A stretch of 8,057 bases of DNA from Ruminococcus sp. GTDB lineage: Bacteria > Bacillota > Clostridia > Oscillospirales > Ruminococcaceae. The DNA is taken from positions 1 through 8,057 of the forward strand of contig JAAVHM010000146.1 of assembly GCA_014799675.1 (NCBI GenBank), given 5' to 3'. Under the pieces are notes generated by a model. That model worked only from the letters and a program-made list of their open reading frames with translations, did not search any database and was not told the origin of the DNA. A program made the position numbers and the translations under genes. Positions 6,016-8,057 of the stretch are shown in pieces (positions within the stretch are counted from its first letter, which is position 1; the number at the start of each line of letters is the position of its first letter).

Positions 6016-6045
6016 CGTCTGTACCGTTTTAAAAGGGTACAGACG
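6016..6045 (+). repeat. Perfect 10-bp inverted repeat before the V-ATPase genes
   Basis: CGTCTGTACC (6016-6025) and GGTACAGACG (6036-6045) pair perfectly around the 10-nt loop GTTTTAAAAG. The stem is strong, but neither strand has a T-run after it, so it is not a standard intrinsic terminator. It sits 20 nt after the DUF711 stop and 49 nt before the subunit H start. It could be an mRNA-processing or stability hairpin, a partial terminator, or an operator. I found no convincing promoter between 5996 and 6094, so read-through from the ACT-DUF711 unit into the ATPase operon is possible. Confidence 0.7.
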
Positions 6046-6094
6046 TTACTGCGTAAAAACAAATGCATTATCTCTGAAAGGAATGATTTTTAAT

Positions 6095-6406
6095 ATGGAA
6101 AATATTATTGCAAGCATTCTTGAAATTGAACAGAAAGCCAAGGAAAGGCTCGAAGAGGCTGAAAAGAAAAAAAATCAGCTTATCGCCGATGCTAAGGCGG
6201 AACAGGAAAAGCTTATCAAGGACAAGATAAAAGAGGCTGACGAGAAGCTTGACAAAATGAGCATGGACGAGAAAAAGAAAGCTGAAGAAAAGCTTGCCGA
6301 AATAGAGGAAAACACCAAAAAAGAGATAAGCCGTCTTGACAATGTTTTTGAAAAGAGCCGCAAAAAGTGGGAAGACGAGATTTTCAGCGCGATAATAAAC
6401 GTCTGA
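6095..6406 (+). CDS. V-type ATPase peripheral stalk subunit H/G (NtpF/AhaH-like)
   Basis: 103 residues, almost entirely charged coiled coil (Lys, Glu, Ala and Asp rich from about 8 to 93) with no membrane segment. The N-terminal pattern IIASILEIEQKAKERLEEAEKK and the size match the H/G subunit of archaeal and bacterial V/A-ATPases, which pairs with subunit E to form the peripheral stalks. The identity rests on composition and on the following subunit C and I genes, because coiled coils give little specific sequence signal. The ribosome-binding site GAAAGGA (6076-6082) is 12 nt before the ATG at 6095, slightly long; the in-frame ATG at 6083 touches it and cannot be used efficiently. First recognisable gene of the ATPase operon. 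Confidence 0.82.
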   Translation: MENIIASILEIEQKAKERLEEAEKKKNQLIADAKAEQEKLIKDKIKEADEKLDKMSMDEKKKAEEKLAEIEENTKKEISRLDNVFEKSRKKWEDEIFSAIINV

Positions 6407-6544
6407 AAATCGGTCTTAAACTATATTTTAGGCAGGTAACAATACAGAAGTATTGTTACCCATGGGAGCATTTTACCCTTATTGGTATAGTACGTCTAAA
6501 AGGGTAAAGGCTCAGCCTTTTCGGGAAAGGGGAGAAGCCTTGCA
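6407..6544 (+). promoter_or_regulatory. Structured spacer between ATPase subunits H and C
   Basis: A 138-nt gap, unusually long inside an operon. It holds a perfect 11-bp hairpin GGTAACAATAC/GTATTGTTACC with an AGAA loop (6435-6445 with 6450-6460); a 9-bp inverted repeat TTTACCCTT/AAGGGTAAA (6472-6480 with 6500-6508); AAAGGC/GCCTTT (6506-6511 with 6515-6520); and CCTTT/AAAGG (6516-6520 with 6526-6530). The last one covers the start of the ribosome-binding site AAAGGGGAG (6526-6534). Adjacent elements share bases, so they exclude one another. No T-run follows the strong hairpin. A possible extended -10, TGG-TATAGT (6483-6491), lies in the loop of the second repeat but has no -35. Confidence 0.5.
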
Positions 6545-7576
6545 GTGCTAAGGAACTATAACGCAACTGTTGCAAAAATTATGGCAATATACGGAAAACG
6601 TATAAGACCGCAGGATTACACCGAAATGATGAACAAGCAGAACGTTTCCGAGGTGGCGGAATATCTAAAAAGGAACACTCACTACAATGAGCTGCTTTCT
6701 TCCATAGACACGAACACCATTCACAGAGGAATGCTTGAAAATCTGCTTAGAAGAAGCGTTTTTGAGACGTATATGAGGATAACGGGCTTTGAGCATATTT
6801 CCAAGCAGGAATTTTACAACTACAAGATACTTCAGACGGAAATTGACGAGATACTGCGGTGTATCCGTTTTATAAACGCTAAGTCCCAGAAGCTTATTAC
6901 AGACGTTCCCATTTACATCAATCATCTTACGTCCTTTGACCTGCTGGAGCTTGCAAAGATAACCGATTTTAACGAGCTTTTGACTTTCCTTAAAAAGACG
7001 CCTTATTATGATGTGCTTAAGCATATACATCTCGGCAAAGACGGACTGGTGGATGTTACAAAGTGCGAAACTCTTTTGAGGTCGTATTATATCGAAAGAC
7101 TTAAAAGTTCGCTGCACTTCAAAAAAAGCGATGTTGAGCAATTTGTGATGTTTCTTGACTCTGACATTGATTTTATAAACATCATCAACGCATACAGGCT
7201 TACGGCATTTTTCGGCGCATCGGATGAAGAGATAGAAAGAGATATGCTCCCGTTTTACGGAAAGCTTTCCGCGGCAAAGCAGAAAGAGATTTACAGCGCG
7301 CCGAATTCGGAGGAGTTTATCAAAAGGTTTTCCAAAACATATTACGGAAAGCAAATGATCGAGAACGGATATGACATTAATTCCCTTGAACAAAGCGCAC
7401 AGCGCATGAGATACAAATATGCAAAGCTTATGCTCAAACGGTCGTCTTCTGCTCCGGTAAGCGTGTATTCGTTTATCTTCCTTTTAGAGATAGAGGTGCA
7501 GAATTTAATAAGCATTATTGAGGGCATACGCTATGGCATAGAGGTAAATAAAATTGCTTCGCTTATTATTATGTAA
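6545..7576 (+). CDS. ntpC: V-type ATPase subunit C (NtpC / d-type subunit)
   Basis: 343 residues, the expected length for bacterial NtpC (about 330-350). This subunit, homologous to eukaryotic subunit d, is the funnel that seats the central rotor on the membrane c-ring. The N-terminus (MLRNYNATVAKIMAIYGKRI) and the C-terminal EIEVQNLISIIEGIRYG (315-331) are typical of the family. It is mostly helical, without signal peptide or membrane segments. The start is GTG at 6545, with GGGGAG ending 10 nt upstream; the N-terminal match to the family supports it. A 138-nt structured spacer precedes it, and 15 nt separate its stop from subunit I. It may be under separate translational control, but this is inference from the leader. 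Confidence 0.92.
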   Translation: MLRNYNATVAKIMAIYGKRIRPQDYTEMMNKQNVSEVAEYLKRNTHYNELLSSIDTNTIHRGMLENLLRRSVFETYMRITGFEHISKQEFYNYKILQTEIDEILRCIRFINAKSQKLITDVPIYINHLTSFDLLELAKITDFNELLTFLKKTPYYDVLKHIHLGKDGLVDVTKCETLLRSYYIERLKSSLHFKKSDVEQFVMFLDSDIDFINIINAYRLTAFFGASDEEIERDMLPFYGKLSAAKQKEIYSAPNSEEFIKRFSKTYYGKQMIENGYDINSLEQSAQRMRYKYAKLMLKRSSSAPVSVYSFIFLLEIEVQNLISIIEGIRYGIEVNKIASLIIM

Positions 7577-7591
7577 AGAGGTGACGGCTTA

Positions 7592-8057
7592 ATGTCAATA
7601 GAAAAAATGGAGCTTGTCAACATTGCTGGACTTACTAAGGACTTGGATACCGTCCTTATAAAGCTAAGCGACTGCGGCTGCTTCCATATTGAGTCCGCTT
7701 CAAAGATAGCGGGAAAAAAGAACGGCTTTACCACCCTTAAAGAGGAAAACCCCTACACACCGCTGCTTAAACAGCTAAGCGAGATCTCGGCGCAGTCGGG
7801 CGTGAAATTCACAAGCGCGGATTACAGCGATGTGGAGGAGGAGAGCCTGTACAAGCTTGAACAGTACATCAGAAAAGTACGGCAAAAGCTGAACGATCTG
7901 AAAGAAAGCGAAAACAAGGCAAAGGAAATGCTTTCTGTTCATGAACAGGCTATGTTTCAGGTAGACCATCTTCAAGGTATGCCTGCGGATTTTCAGCAGA
8001 TATTTTCCTGCGAGCATATAAAGGTTCGTTTGGGACGTCTCCCCGCGGACAGCTTTG
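7592..8057 (+). CDS. ntpI: V-type ATPase subunit I (NtpI / a-type), 5' part only
   Basis: 155 codons are visible before the right edge; full-length subunit I is about 600-680 residues, so only the cytoplasmic N-terminal part is here. MSIEKMELVNIAGL matches the conserved start (M.KM..V.I.G) of this family, DCGCFHIE at 27-34 fits the first alpha/beta lobe, a coiled coil runs about 82-125 (stalk-contacting arm), and HIKVRLGRLPADSF (142-155) fits the return strand usually seen as FGR(I/L)P. The missing C-terminal half would carry the membrane helices that form the ion half-channels against the c-ring. The ribosome-binding site GAGGTGA is 7 nt before the ATG. The stop of subunit C is 15 nt upstream, so the two are co-transcribed. 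Confidence 0.92.
   Translation, partial: MSIEKMELVNIAGLTKDLDTVLIKLSDCGCFHIESASKIAGKKNGFTTLKEENPYTPLLKQLSEISAQSGVKFTSADYSDVEEESLYKLEQYIRKVRQKLNDLKESENKAKEMLSVHEQAMFQVDHLQGMPADFQQIFSCEHIKVRLGRLPADSF

Noticed and set aside
6483..6491. Internal promoter for subunit C (TGG-TATAGT)
   Set aside because: The -10 is good and of the extended type, but no hexamer at 16-18 nt upstream resembles TTGACA and it falls in the loop of an inverted repeat. It is recorded under the spacer but not called as a promoter.
6665..7393. Minus-strand open frame of 242 codons opposite subunit C
   Set aside because: It is antisense to a clear ATPase subunit gene, has no recognisable domain and no ribosome-binding site.

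Overview
The window looks like chromosome from an anaerobic, moderately AT-rich Firmicute, most likely a clostridial gut-type bacterium of the Ruminococcaceae/Oscillospiraceae kind. The evidence is strong AGGAGG/GAAAGG ribosome-binding sites, sigma-A promoters with extended -10 elements, a V-type (not F-type) ATPase operon, and the Firmicute pairings of Lrp regulator with aminotransferase and of ACT protein with DUF711 protein. The placement is inferred from gene content; no rRNA or tRNA is present to confirm it. I see no mobile element, CRISPR array, tRNA or integrase.

Left half, minus strand (3177 down to 1): a PHP-family histidinol-phosphatase-like gene (2335-3177), a markedly AT-rich orphan single-pass membrane protein with its own promoter (1665-2276), an Lrp/AsnC regulator (1141-1620), and a class I/II PLP aminotransferase (1-1144) that overlaps the regulator by ATGA and runs off the left edge. 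The last two form a regulator-enzyme pair of the YugG/YugH (AlaR/AlaT) type, probably controlling an amino-acid transamination step such as alanine synthesis.

Centre: a 373-bp divergent intergenic region (3178-3550) carries a minus promoter for the phosphatase and a near-consensus plus promoter. The plus promoter is followed by a long leader of about 147 nt with several short hairpins and a tandem 9-bp repeat, which leads into a four-helix DUF2798 membrane protein (3551-4099).

Right half, plus strand: after a hairpin at the DUF2798 stop codon and a new promoter comes the two-gene unit UPF0237 (ACT domain, 4352-4621) plus UPF0210/DUF711 (4640-5995), conserved but functionally unexplained. Next is the start of a V-type ATPase operon: stalk subunit H/G (6095-6406), subunit C (6545-7576) and the beginning of membrane subunit I (7592 to the edge). 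Perfect inverted repeats lie before the first ATPase gene and between H and C. The H-C spacer can be folded into alternative hairpins around the subunit C ribosome-binding site.

Nothing here is clearly a new system. The items most worth following are the H-C leader, the DUF2798 leader, the AT-rich orphan gene and the uncharacterised ACT/DUF711 pair.
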